A stretch of DNA of 9,807 nt from Candidatus Poribacteria bacterium (GCA_007571355.1 RKRO01000401.1:1-9807), one strand, 5' to 3'. Shown: positions 1 to 7,104, counted from the first letter of the stretch. Numbers and translations: made by a program. Notes: generated by a model from the sequence alone, not told the origin.

Positions 1-297
1 CCGAAGGACACGATCCTTGCACAGAACTACCCGAACCCGTTCAACCCTGAAACGTGGATTCCCTATCAACTGAGCAAACCGACTGAGGTTACAATCAGTA
101 TCCACAATATTGCGGGGCAATTGGTTCGGACGTTAGACTTAGGCTTGCAGCCGGTAGGTTCCTATATGACACCTGCGACTGCGGCGTATTGGGATGGTAA
201 GAACGCTGTTGGTGAGCGCGTATCGAGTGGTGTCTACTTCTACACGCTCCAGACAGCTGACTTTGCTGCAACGCGACGGATGGTTATCCTGAAGTAA
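1..297 (+). CDS. 3' end of a secreted protein with FlgD/T9SS-like C-terminal domain (partial)
   Basis: Frame 1 is open from the window edge to the TAA at 295-297 and gives the last 98 residues of a protein whose start lies upstream. Near its beginning it carries NYPNPFNPETWIPYQL (residues 9-24), the hallmark opening of the FlgD Ig-like / type IX-like C-terminal sorting domain. This is followed by the beta-rich pattern VTISIHNIAGQLVRTL, a YWDGKNAVGERVSSGVYFYTL segment split over residues 65-85, and a terminal RRMVILK. In families with this tail the domain sits at the very C-terminus of exported proteins and is thought to direct or anchor them at the surface. The ETWIPYQL variant is what I associate with Poribacteria. 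The function of the main body cannot be known from here. Confidence is high for the domain and low for the transport route. Confidence 0.9.
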   Translation, partial: PKDTILAQNYPNPFNPETWIPYQLSKPTEVTISIHNIAGQLVRTLDLGLQPVGSYMTPATAAYWDGKNAVGERVSSGVYFYTLQTADFAATRRMVILK

Positions 298-304
298 GAT
301 ACGC

Positions 305-321
305 AGCGAAAACGCTTTTTT
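305..321 (+). terminator. Short intrinsic terminator-like hairpin after the first gene
   Basis: AGCG (305-308), loop AAAA, CGCT (313-316) is followed directly by a run of Ts to 321, eight bases after the stop codon. The stem is only 4 bp, so on its own it is weak, but its position and T run fit an intrinsic terminator. A second perfect 7-bp stem, TTTTGGC (318-324) with GCCAAAA (336-342), overlaps the T run and could compete with it. Confidence 0.45.
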
Positions 322-358
322 GGCGAAGTTTGCAAGCCAAAATTTGCTGTTAAAACAT

Positions 359-430
359 AAAACGCCCCGACCTGCCGGTTCAGCTAACCGCGAATCAACG
401 CCGATTAGCAGTCGGCGTTGGGGCGTTTTT
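359..430 (+). terminator. Branched inverted repeat, probable terminator or dispersed element
   Basis: The outer arms AAAACGCCCC (359-368) and GGGGCGTTTT (420-429) are perfectly complementary over 10 bp. Between them lie two further hairpins: CGGTT (376-380) with AACCG (386-390), and AACGCCGA (397-404) with TCGGCGTT (412-419). The right arm ends in five Ts, so on the + strand it can act as an intrinsic terminator for the first gene. The left arm begins with As, which gives Ts on the other strand as well. The whole could fold as a three-way junction, which is unusual for a simple terminator. It lies just before the ribosome binding site of the next gene, so it could also influence that gene. 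Confidence 0.55.
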
Positions 431-441
431 AGTATAGACAT

Positions 442-447
442 AGGAGG
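442..447 (+). promoter_or_regulatory. Ribosome binding site fixing the start of the CxxCH/dockerin gene
   Basis: A perfect AGGAGG sits 7 bases before the ATG at 455. The open frame extends upstream to an ATG at 320, but that part runs through the inverted repeat at 359-429 and has no comparable ribosome binding site. The protein beginning at 455 has a clean signal peptide, so 455 is the start. Confidence 0.85.
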
Positions 448-454
448 AAATATT

Positions 455-1555
455 ATGAATTATCTAAAAAATATCTTACCTGTTTGGGGTGTGTTCTTGT
501 TATTTCTCACAATAAGCACCGGTAATGCACTTGCTTTCTCTTTTCTTCCACCGCCGGATGAGAAAACGGGAGCTCCCAATGAAGGCACTTGCGCGGATTG
601 CCACGCAGGCAATACTCTGAATGCCTCCGGCGGTTCGCTGATGTTGACAATCCCAGAAACTTACGAACCGAATGAAGTGTATACGATTATCATCGATTTA
701 TCACGTGCCGGACAGAGCAAATGGGGGTTTGAAATGACTGCGCTCGATGCTAATGGTGCTCGTGCCGGTTCATTTACAGCCGATGATGCGGCGAACACGC
801 AGTTAACAGAAACAAACAATAAGCAGTACATTCAGCATACGACTGCTGGTACTGCTACAGGGACAAACGATGCGCATAGTTGGGAATTTCAGTGGACTGC
901 CCCTGATGCGGACATCGGGCCCATCACCTTCTACGCCGCTGGAAACGCTGCCAATGGAGATTTCGGACCTACAGGCGACTATGTTTATACGACTCAAGGA
1001 GAATCAACACCCCCAGTCCCCGTAGTTGCAGGCGTATCCTTAGAGATTGTAGGAGACACAGCACTCTCTACGATAGATGCCGTTGAAGGTGTGAACTACA
1101 CCCTTAAAGTTACGAACACCGGCAATATGATGGATACGGTATCGCTTGAAGCCTCAGCAGAGGCTGGTATTGGAGGTAGCGTCCTTGGCAGTCTCAGCGA
1201 ACGTTCAATAGAACTTGAGGCCAGTGCTTCTAAAGAAGTGACATTGACAGTTAAAGGGGACCTACTAACAACACCGGGTGATTACCCTATCAGTGTGACA
1301 GCAACATCTGGAACGGATAGCGTGATGACTGCTGAAGTCACGATCACAACGACGATAGAGATGCCGCCACCGCCGCCAACCCCCTGGGATGTTAACGACG
1401 ATGGGACTGTGAACATTCAAGATTTGGTGCTTGTGGCAAACGAGTTCGGTGAGGCTGGTGAAGGCCTTAAAGGCGATCTCAATGGGGATGGTACAGTGAA
1501 TATCCAAGATTTAGTCATTGTTGCGTCCCATTTCGGTGAAGACACGAGCAATTAG
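455..1555 (+). CDS. Secreted CxxCH (choice-of-anchor V type) protein with Ig-like domain and C-terminal dockerin
   Basis: This 366-residue protein starts with a signal peptide (basic K5, hydrophobic 7-22, likely cut after ALA at 25-27). Residues about 38-181 begin TGAPNEGTCADCHAG, with a CxxCH motif at C46-C49-H50, then a beta-rich region (GFEMTALD, HSWEFQWTAP, FYAAGNAANGD). This resembles the choice-of-anchor V / Reeler-like domain found near the N-terminus of surface proteins that carry varied C-terminal anchors. Residues about 192-301 look like an Ig-like NEW3/CARDB-type domain (LKVTNTGN, GDYPISVTATSG). After a proline-rich linker (303-310) come two dockerin-type calcium loops at D312-D323 and D341-D352, both with the DxNxDGxxxxxD pattern. 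CxxCH could bind one covalent haem, but no distal ligand can be assigned. Export and surface location are well supported; the biological role is unknown. Confidence 0.85.
   Translation: MNYLKNILPVWGVFLLFLTISTGNALAFSFLPPPDEKTGAPNEGTCADCHAGNTLNASGGSLMLTIPETYEPNEVYTIIIDLSRAGQSKWGFEMTALDANGARAGSFTADDAANTQLTETNNKQYIQHTTAGTATGTNDAHSWEFQWTAPDADIGPITFYAAGNAANGDFGPTGDYVYTTQGESTPPVPVVAGVSLEIVGDTALSTIDAVEGVNYTLKVTNTGNMMDTVSLEASAEAGIGGSVLGSLSERSIELEASASKEVTLTVKGDLLTTPGDYPISVTATSGTDSVMTAEVTITTTIEMPPPPPTPWDVNDDGTVNIQDLVLVANEFGEAGEGLKGDLNGDGTVNIQDLVIVASHFGEDTSN
1388..1540 (+). repeat. Paired dockerin calcium-loop repeat in the gene
   Basis: The two dockerin segments, starting at 1388 and 1475, are 87 bases apart. 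They encode DVNDDGTVNIQDLVLVANEFG and its near copy DLNGDGTVNIQDLVIVASHFG (first 20 residues of each compared). Identity is clear in protein but lower in DNA through third-position changes, so the duplication is old and kept by selection. Each has Asp/Asn at positions 1, 3, 5 and 12 of an EF-hand-like loop, as in type I dockerins. Confidence 0.8.
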
Positions 1556-1654
1556 GCGATAATCTTGATAGTCCGTTCTTTTTTATTGACATAGGAAATC
1601 AAAGGTCTCCTATGCTGCAGATGTGTCGTTAGTTGTTGGTTTTACGAAACGGAA

Positions 1655-1689
1655 AGAGGCTACTATGGGATTAATCCATTGTAGCCTCT
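1655..1689 (+). terminator. Strong hairpin downstream of the dockerin gene
   Basis: AGAGGCTAC (1655-1663) pairs perfectly with GTAGCCTCT (1681-1689), and the loop contains the palindrome GGATTAATCC (1668-1677), which extends the stem with a small bulge. It lies about 100 bases after the stop codon at 1555. There is no T run after it, so it is not a canonical intrinsic terminator. It may instead stabilise the 3' end of the transcript. Confidence 0.4.
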
Positions 1690-1970
1690 AATATCACGTA
1701 AAACGGCACAAGTTTTAAAAGACAATCTGAAGTTAGGTGTGCCTGGAAATTCTGAGGAGCACGTTAATCCAAACGATAGATAGGACAACAAGGAAACTTA
1801 TCTGTATTTTCCTCTCTTAGTTCTTATATTTTTCATGAGTGTATCAGATAGGACAACGCGCCTTGTAATACGCAATCCTTGAAAAAAGGTTACAAAAAAT
1901 TTGCATTCATGGAAAAATTTGAGGTGTCCTACACCGCTTGTTTGATAATTGTAGTTTTCACTTTTATGGA

Positions 1971-1998
1971 TTGTATTGCCACTGTATAAATCTATAAT
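1971..1998 (+). promoter_or_regulatory. Candidate promoter for the six-gene run
   Basis: A perfect -10 hexamer TATAAT lies at 1993-1998, with a weak -35 candidate TTGTAT at 1971-1976 and 16 bases between them. A start of transcription near 2005 would leave a short leader that still contains the ribosome binding site at 2012-2017. The -35 match is only three of six bases in an AT-rich region, so chance is a real alternative. Confidence 0.35.
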
Positions 1999-2011
1999 GT
2001 GGCAGAAATAT

Positions 2012-2017
2012 AGGAAG
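2012..2017 (+). promoter_or_regulatory. Ribosome binding site deciding the start of oxidoreductase 1
   Basis: AGGAAG ends 8 bases before the ATG at 2026 but only 2 bases before the in-frame ATG at 2020. The normal spacing favours 2026, removing two residues (MN) from the longer reading. Confidence 0.55.
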
Positions 2018-2025
2018 TAATGAAC

Positions 2026-3096
2026 ATGGGAACCTCTAAATATCGCATCGGAATTATCGGATGTGGTGGTATCGCAAATGCACACGCCCGCGGCTATCAA
2101 GGTGTTGAACAGACAGAGATCGTTGCACTTGCGGATCCGGTTCAAGTTGCACTGGACAAATTCGCGGAGACTTACGATGTCGCTGCTGAAAATTGCTACT
2201 TAGATGCGCGTGAGATGTTGGATAACGAAGATCTTGATATTGTCAGCGTTGCGACATGGCATAAACTCCACGCACCTATGACGATCGCTGCATGTGCAAG
2301 AAGCCCAAAAGCAATCCTCTGTGAAAAGCCGATGGGGGTGAGTTTAGGCGAATGCGACGAAATGTTGATCGCCGCCAGACGGAACGATGTGAAACTCGTC
2401 ATTGGGCACCAGCGCCGTTTTAATTCTGCATGGACAGATGCCCGAAATCTGATCGCTGAGGGTGCTATTGGTGAACCGAGACAAGTTGTGTGCCAGGGCG
2501 GACAAGGGTTATTGAATGACTGTTCGCACCTGTTTGATATGATGCGCTACGTCCTTGGTGATCCTGAACCGGAGTGGGTCATCGGAAACGTTGAACGTAA
2601 AACCGAACGTTATGAACGTGATATTCAGATTGAGGATAGAAGTGTGGGGATCGTCGGTTTCGCGGGTGGCTGTATCGGCATGCTATTGCAAGAGATCGGC
2701 AGACCGAATTATCAAGGGGGTATCGTCTATGGTACAGACGGCATCGCAGATGTAACGGAGGGGCGCGTCCGGATTCTGAATAATAAGACGAAGGATTGGA
2801 AGGAACGTCCTTCTGATGGCACGAACCAGCACGTTGCACAAGCCGCCGAACTTGTCTCCTGGATCGAAGGCGGAGCCGAACACCGTGGCGAAGCGAAGCA
2901 CGGCCGTGCTGCTGTTGAGATTATTATGGCAATTTACGAATCGGCGCGTATGCACGAAGTTGTCCAATTGCCGTTACGCACCCACGCGAATCCGCTAGAC
3001 TTAATGATTGAGAACGGCGATCTACCGATCGAACGTCCTGGGCGTTATGACATCCGGGCATTCTTGTTGCGCGGTGAATCCATGAAGCCGGAGTAA
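2026..3096 (+). CDS. Gfo/Idh/MocA family oxidoreductase 1
   Basis: This 356-residue cytoplasmic protein has an N-terminal Rossmann fold with GIIGCGGIANAH (G12, G14) for NAD(P) binding, an acidic residue region VALADP after the second strand, and the family's EKP motif at E100-K101-P102. In this family the EKP lysine takes part in catalysis on sugars, inositols or related polyols. The second conserved site, usually D-x-x-x-H, here reads NDCSH (N164, H168), so Asn replaces the common Asp. The stretch between the first C-terminal-domain strand and this site is about 21 residues shorter than in oxidoreductase 2. Both traits occur in some subfamilies, so it may be active on a different substrate. 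An ATG at 2020 is the alternative start. The substrate cannot be named. The permease gene follows after 28 bases. Confidence 0.9.
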   Translation: MGTSKYRIGIIGCGGIANAHARGYQGVEQTEIVALADPVQVALDKFAETYDVAAENCYLDAREMLDNEDLDIVSVATWHKLHAPMTIAACARSPKAILCEKPMGVSLGECDEMLIAARRNDVKLVIGHQRRFNSAWTDARNLIAEGAIGEPRQVVCQGGQGLLNDCSHLFDMMRYVLGDPEPEWVIGNVERKTERYERDIQIEDRSVGIVGFAGGCIGMLLQEIGRPNYQGGIVYGTDGIADVTEGRVRILNNKTKDWKERPSDGTNQHVAQAAELVSWIEGGAEHRGEAKHGRAAVEIIMAIYESARMHEVVQLPLRTHANPLDLMIENGDLPIERPGRYDIRAFLLRGESMKPE

Positions 3097-3124
3097 CAAA
3101 CGCACACGAGAACTTTAGGGATCC

Positions 3125-4360
3125 ATGCAGATTACACAAGGCGTTAACGTCGGTTTAGCAGCACTCCTGCGTAATAAATTGCGTTCCGTGCTAACAACGC
3201 TCGGTATTATCATCGGTATTGCTGCGGTCGTCGCTGTTGTTTCGGTCGGCGGCGGTGCCGAACACCTGATGCTCGCTGAATTGGAACGGATCGGCGGCGC
3301 AGGCATGATTGTCTGTTTTCGGAAAGATAAACTGCAGAGAGAGGACGGCGCGTATATTGAAAACAAACACCCCGAATTCATTGAATACGGGGACCTCGCC
3401 TTTATTATTGACAACTGTCCCTCTCTTAAACTCGCTGTAGCACAGTCACAGTTGAACCTTCCTGTCTCACACAAATACGTTAATCAGTCCCTGGAGGTCC
3501 ATGGTATTACACCGTTTTACCAAGAGGCAAACAATTGGTATGTTGAATTTGGGAGGTTCATCACGGATAACGATATTGAGCGGAGGGATCCTGTGTGTGT
3601 GATCGGTTCGGAAGTTCACAAAGACCTGTTCCAGATGCAGGATCCGATCGGACTCGAACTCAGAATCGGACAAGAACGGTTCACCGTCATCGGCGTTATG
3701 GAGGAAAAGGGGAACAGTATGGCGAGTGAAGGATGGGATAATCGCGTCATTATTCCGATTACTACATTGGGAATCCGTTTTATTGGAAAATATAAAGGTT
3801 GGATTTACTTATCTTGCCAAGCTGAGAGTTATGAAAAGGTCGAACAGGCTGTTGCTGAGATCAAGGTCGCTATGCGGCAGCTACACGGCGACGAAAAATA
3901 TTTTGATTTTTTTACCGCTAAGCAGATTATAAAACAGGTAGGCAACGTGAGTCGGATTGTTCAAATACTCCTCGGCGGTGTCGCGAGTGTCGCGCTGTTC
4001 GTCGGTGGTATCGGGATCATGAATATTATGTTAGTCTCTGTAACAGAGCGGACTCGCGAGATCGGGTTACGGAAAGCTATTGGCGCGAGACGACGAGACA
4101 TCCTAATCCAATTTCTGATTGAAGCGATTGTTTTAAGTGTTTGCGGGGGGCTCATCGGCATCTTTATCGGCAGTAGCCTCGCCTCTATTTCCGGACTGGT
4201 AATTTCAAAACTTATGCAGGCGAGTTGGCCCGCTATCGTCTCTGTACAAGCGGCATTAATAGCGTTCAGTGTTTCTGCGTTCATCGGAATATTCTTCGGA
4301 CTTTACCCAGCAAACAAAGCCGCTAGCCTCACGCCTACAGAGGCACTGCGCCACGAATAG
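3125..4360 (+). CDS. MacB/FtsX-type ABC transporter permease
   Basis: The 411-residue protein has the standard MacB/LolC-like permease plan. A first membrane helix at about 22-42 follows NKLRSVLTTLGIIIGIAAVV. A large periplasmic domain (about 45-275) follows, then three helices at about 280-306, 330-360 and 373-397. The signature FVGGIGIMNIMLVSVTERTREIGLRKAIGA (292-321, contiguous) and the ending LYPANKAASLTPTEALRHE are diagnostic of the FtsX-like permease domain. Relatives work as dimers with a MacB-type ATPase to move lipoproteins, peptides or drugs by mechanotransmission. No such ATPase or HlyD-like adaptor lies in this window, so the partner must be elsewhere or just outside. A short AGGG sits 4 bases before the ATG. 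The start is 28 bases after oxidoreductase 1, consistent with co-transcription. Confidence 0.92.
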   Translation: MQITQGVNVGLAALLRNKLRSVLTTLGIIIGIAAVVAVVSVGGGAEHLMLAELERIGGAGMIVCFRKDKLQREDGAYIENKHPEFIEYGDLAFIIDNCPSLKLAVAQSQLNLPVSHKYVNQSLEVHGITPFYQEANNWYVEFGRFITDNDIERRDPVCVIGSEVHKDLFQMQDPIGLELRIGQERFTVIGVMEEKGNSMASEGWDNRVIIPITTLGIRFIGKYKGWIYLSCQAESYEKVEQAVAEIKVAMRQLHGDEKYFDFFTAKQIIKQVGNVSRIVQILLGGVASVALFVGGIGIMNIMLVSVTERTREIGLRKAIGARRRDILIQFLIEAIVLSVCGGLIGIFIGSSLASISGLVISKLMQASWPAIVSVQAALIAFSVSAFIGIFFGLYPANKAASLTPTEALRHE

Positions 4361-4386
4361 AAAAATTAAAATAAAATCCTCCTACG

Positions 4387-4414
4387 AACAGCCAACGGCT
4401 AATGGCGAATAAAT
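4387..4414 (+). repeat. Degenerate heptanucleotide tandem repeat
   Basis: In the 69-base gap before oxidoreductase 2 the sequence steps by seven: AACAGCC (4387), AACGGCT (4394), AATGGCG (4401), then a decayed AATAAAT (4408). The consensus is roughly AAYRGCN over three units. It ends just before the ribosome binding site AAGGA (4416-4420). Heptanucleotide intergenic repeats of this general kind are known in cyanobacteria (STRR sequences); whether this is the same type is inference. Confidence 0.5.
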
Positions 4415-4429
4415 AAAGGAAAATTTATT

Positions 4430-5476
4430 ATGACAAATCAAAAAACAGAAGTCCGGACGGCAGTTGTCGGACTCGGTTGGCCCGGGATGCAACATCTCAA
4501 AGGTTATATCGCTGACTCGCGGTCAGAGGTCATCGCCGTCTGTGATTTAGACAAAACACGCGCTGAAAAGGTCGCATCGGAATATAAAATACAGCATATC
4601 TACACCAATCATTTAGAGATGTTAGAGAATAGGGATATCGATGCCGTGAGTGTTTGCCTGCCAAATTTCCTTCACGCGCCGATCTCGATTGCCGCGTTGA
4701 ACGCCGGTAAACATGTGCTTTGTGAGAAGCCGCCCGCTCGGAGCGCGCAGGAAGCGAAGGCGATGGCGGATGCAGCGTCCAAAAACGGTAAGACGCTCAT
4801 GTATGCACTCGTGCAGCGGTTCGGCGGAAATGCCCAACGCCTGAAACAACTCGTCACAGCTGGTGAACTCGGCGACATCTATTTCGGTAAAGCGGCTTAC
4901 GTCCGCCGCCGTGGTATTCCTATCGGTAAAGAGGGGTGGTTTGTCGATAGAGAGCGTTCCGGTGGCGGTGCGCTCATTGACATCGGTGTACATGCCTTGG
5001 ATTGTATCTGGTGGTTAATGAATTCGCCAAGACCTGTTGAAGTTATGGGCGCGGTCTATTCTCATTTCGGGCATCTCGTACCCGACGATGTTAAATACGA
5101 TGTTGATGACGGAACCTTCGCACAGATCCTTTTTGAAAACGGCGCAACCATTATTCTTGAAACGACCTGGGCACTGAATCTGCCCGGCGATAACTACATC
5201 AAAGTGGCAGGAACCAAAGCAGGAGCAACGCTCAACCCCTTCACCCTTTACACCGAAGAAAACGGCAAAGAGGTCGATAAACCGCTCAACGCACCTCGGA
5301 TTAACGGATTCGATGAAGAGGTTAAACACTTCGTGGGATGCATAGTGGATGGAAAAGAACCCATATCTTCAGCGCAACAAGGGATTATGTTGATGCAGAT
5401 GCTCGATGGTATTTACGAATCCGCAGAGAAGGGGCAGTCTGTCCGTATCGACGATCTCAGTACACCTAACGGATGA
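4430..5476 (+). CDS. Gfo/Idh/MocA family oxidoreductase 2
   Basis: The 348-residue protein has the NAD(P)-binding motif VVGLGWPGMQH (G14, G16, G19), the EKP motif at E99-K100-P101, and the canonical C-terminal-domain site GGGALIDIGVHALD with D184 and H188. All catalytic features of the family are thus present, unlike oxidoreductase 1, which has Asn at the Asp site. The substrate is probably a sugar, sugar acid or cyclitol derivative but cannot be specified. AAGGA ends 9 bases before the ATG, supporting this start. Its stop overlaps the start codon of the first ABC-2 permease (ATGA at 5473-5476), so the two are very likely translated together. The protein is cytoplasmic and has no signal peptide. 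The two oxidoreductases are diverged paralogues, not a recent duplication. Confidence 0.93.
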   Translation: MTNQKTEVRTAVVGLGWPGMQHLKGYIADSRSEVIAVCDLDKTRAEKVASEYKIQHIYTNHLEMLENRDIDAVSVCLPNFLHAPISIAALNAGKHVLCEKPPARSAQEAKAMADAASKNGKTLMYALVQRFGGNAQRLKQLVTAGELGDIYFGKAAYVRRRGIPIGKEGWFVDRERSGGGALIDIGVHALDCIWWLMNSPRPVEVMGAVYSHFGHLVPDDVKYDVDDGTFAQILFENGATIILETTWALNLPGDNYIKVAGTKAGATLNPFTLYTEENGKEVDKPLNAPRINGFDEEVKHFVGCIVDGKEPISSAQQGIMLMQMLDGIYESAEKGQSVRIDDLSTPNG

Positions 5477-6288
5477 GATCTTTCTACCTAACTGTCAATG
5501 TCTATTTCGCATTTGTGACGAAATCGTTTCAGAAGCGGATGCAATATCGGGTTGCGAACCTTGCTGGTTTGACGACCAATTTCTTTTTTCTTCTGGTGCA
5601 TATTTTCGTTTATACGGCTTTTTATGCCGCAAGCACCGAACCGCAACCGCTCAGTCTAAACGAAATTATTACCTATTTCGTTCTTTGTCAGGTCTCCTTC
5701 ATGCTGATGCCGTTTTTCGGTGCGCGTTCTGAAATGACGCAAGCGATTAAAGACGGTAGTGTCGCACTCCAATTAACAAAGCCTGTCGATTTTCACGCCT
5801 ATTGGTTTGCAGATGAATGTGGTAGAGCCTGCTATTTCCTGCTCATGCGTGGGTTACCGACTTTCCTTATCAGTATTCTCTTTTTTCAGGTGACATTTCC
5901 ACAGCACCTTACTGTCTTAATGGCGTTCGTGCTTTCAATGACGCTTGCCATTTTCATGAGTACTGCAATCACGATAACAATTTTTAGCAGCGCGTTCTGG
6001 ACACTGGATACAAGCGGCGTTTCTGGCATGTCCGGCTCCGTAATTATGCTATTTTCTGGTATGTTGGTTCCGATCGCACTCTGGCCCGAAGGGTTAGCAC
6101 AAATCGCAGAGTGGCTACCATTTGCTGGATTGATTGATATCCCGTTTAGTATCTATTTAAGTAAGATTACAGGGGTCGCCATCTGGACGGCTGTAGGTAA
6201 GCAGATGATGTGGTGCCTCATTTTTATTGGGCTGGGACGCCTCTTTTTGAGGCGTGGGTTTTCTCGGCTCGTCATACAAGGCGGATAG
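5473..6288 (+). CDS. ABC-2 type permease, COG4587-like
   Basis: This 271-residue integral membrane protein has about six hydrophobic helices (near 31-53, 65-83, 122-142, 145-172, 185-205 and 240-258). It carries the family-like stretch DGSVALQLTKPVDFHAYWFA between the second and third helices and ends in the typical LVIQGG. It matches one half of the uncharacterised exporter family encoded with COG3694 permease and COG4586 ATPase genes. The start overlaps the preceding stop by four bases. The second permease begins 13 bases after its stop. Together with that permease and the ATPase it should form the membrane channel of one exporter. The substrate is unknown. Confidence 0.85.
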   Translation: MRSFYLTVNVYFAFVTKSFQKRMQYRVANLAGLTTNFFFLLVHIFVYTAFYAASTEPQPLSLNEIITYFVLCQVSFMLMPFFGARSEMTQAIKDGSVALQLTKPVDFHAYWFADECGRACYFLLMRGLPTFLISILFFQVTFPQHLTVLMAFVLSMTLAIFMSTAITITIFSSAFWTLDTSGVSGMSGSVIMLFSGMLVPIALWPEGLAQIAEWLPFAGLIDIPFSIYLSKITGVAIWTAVGKQMMWCLIFIGLGRLFLRRGFSRLVIQGG

Positions 6289-6301
6289 AGGCACCGCTCA
6301 A

Positions 6302-7102
6302 ATGTATCATCTCTCACTCTATCTCCATTTTGTCAAGCTTCGCATCCGATCACAGATGGAATATCGGTTTTCATTTGTATTCGACCTGTTTTCCCAAGCA
6401 AGTATCGCTGTTATCGACTTTTTCATGATTGCGCTGCTCTTTAACCGTTTCAAAGAATTAGCAGGATGGAGTCTATGGGAAGTCGGATTCCTTTACGGTA
6501 TGATCGGGGTCTGTTTCGCTGTCGCTGAAATGGTTGGCAGGGGATTTGATGTCTTTCAGAATAGCGTGGTACGCGGTGATTTTGATACGATACTCATTCG
6601 TCCGGTCGGCACTTTCTTCCAAGTTTTTTCACACGATTTCCTACTTCGTCGCGTCGGCCGGTTTTCACAAGCGTTTGTCATCCTACTTATTGCTAATTCG
6701 CAATTGACGATCTCCTGGTCGTTTGTGAAGGTCGGGTATCTGCTGGTTTCACTGGTCAGTGGCACCTGTTTTTTTATTGGGTTGTTCGTGATTGGTGCGA
6801 CAAGTTGCTTCTGGACAATTCAATCCATAGAGATCATCAATATTTTTACCAACGGCGGCGTTTTCATGGGGAGTTATCCGTTTTCTATTTATCGGCATTG
6901 GTTTCGACATTTTTTCACTTTTATCGTTCCTTTGGCGTGTGTCAACTATTTTCCTGCTCTTTTTTTGATGGAAAAGGTTACGTCTTCGGGCGTTTCGTCG
7001 TTTGGCGTGCACTTAGCGCCCATCGCAGGATTCCTTTTTTTAGGCATCACTATGTTGTTCTGGCGATGGGGCGTACTGCATTATCAAAGCACGGGACATT
7101 AA
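6302..7102 (+). CDS. ABC-2 type permease, COG3694-like (ABC2_membrane_6)
   Basis: The 266-residue membrane protein shows the hallmarks of the PF06182 permeases: LRIRSQMEYRFSFVFDLF near the start, RGDFDTILIRPVGTFFQVFS at 91-110, YPFSIYRHWFRHFFTFIVP at 192-210 and CVNYFPALFLM just after. About six helices are predicted by eye. The open frame reaches back to 6254, but that would overlap the previous gene by 35 bases; the ATG at 6302 has GAGG (6288-6291) ten bases upstream and gives the expected family N-terminus. The ATPase starts two bases after its stop. It is presumed to pair with the upstream permease. Confidence 0.87.
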   Translation: MYHLSLYLHFVKLRIRSQMEYRFSFVFDLFSQASIAVIDFFMIALLFNRFKELAGWSLWEVGFLYGMIGVCFAVAEMVGRGFDVFQNSVVRGDFDTILIRPVGTFFQVFSHDFLLRRVGRFSQAFVILLIANSQLTISWSFVKVGYLLVSLVSGTCFFIGLFVIGATSCFWTIQSIEIINIFTNGGVFMGSYPFSIYRHWFRHFFTFIVPLACVNYFPALFLMEKVTSSGVSSFGVHLAPIAGFLFLGITMLFWRWGVLHYQSTGH

Positions 7103-7104
7103 AC

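Larger units (their letters stand above)
1556..2025. other. Non-coding stretch between dockerin gene and first oxidoreductase
   Basis: I find no credible gene in these 470 bases. The content is AT-rich in its second half. It holds a 7-bp inverted repeat CATAGGA/TCCTATG (1590-1596 and 1608-1614), a strong hairpin at 1655-1689, a 12-base direct repeat AGATAGGACAAC (1778-1789 and 1846-1857), two copies of AAAAATTTG (1895-1903 and 1913-1921), a small GGTGT/ACACC hairpin (1923-1935) and a candidate promoter just before the next gene. The + strand lacks long open frames. A minus-strand frame here has no family features. Confidence 0.7.

Noticed and set aside
320..454. N-terminal extension of the CxxCH/dockerin frame back to 320
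   Set aside because: It crosses the branched inverted repeat, has no ribosome binding site, and would bury a clean signal peptide that starts at 455 after a perfect AGGAGG.
1590..1614. CATAGGA/TCCTATG hairpin as a terminator of the dockerin gene
   Set aside because: The T run lies before the stem on the + strand, and on the minus strand the stem is followed by As, so neither direction fits an intrinsic terminator.
1798..2145. Minus-strand frame of 115 codons in the long gap
   Set aside because: It runs into the Rossmann-fold coding part of oxidoreductase 1 on the other strand and has no recognisable motif or ribosome binding site.
4622..4993. Minus-strand frame of 123 codons inside oxidoreductase 2
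   Set aside because: It lies wholly within a clear family gene and shows only antisense composition.
6805..7104. Upstream 100-residue extension of the ABC ATPase frame
   Set aside because: It overlaps the well-supported permease gene in another frame, and the family N-terminus begins at 7105.
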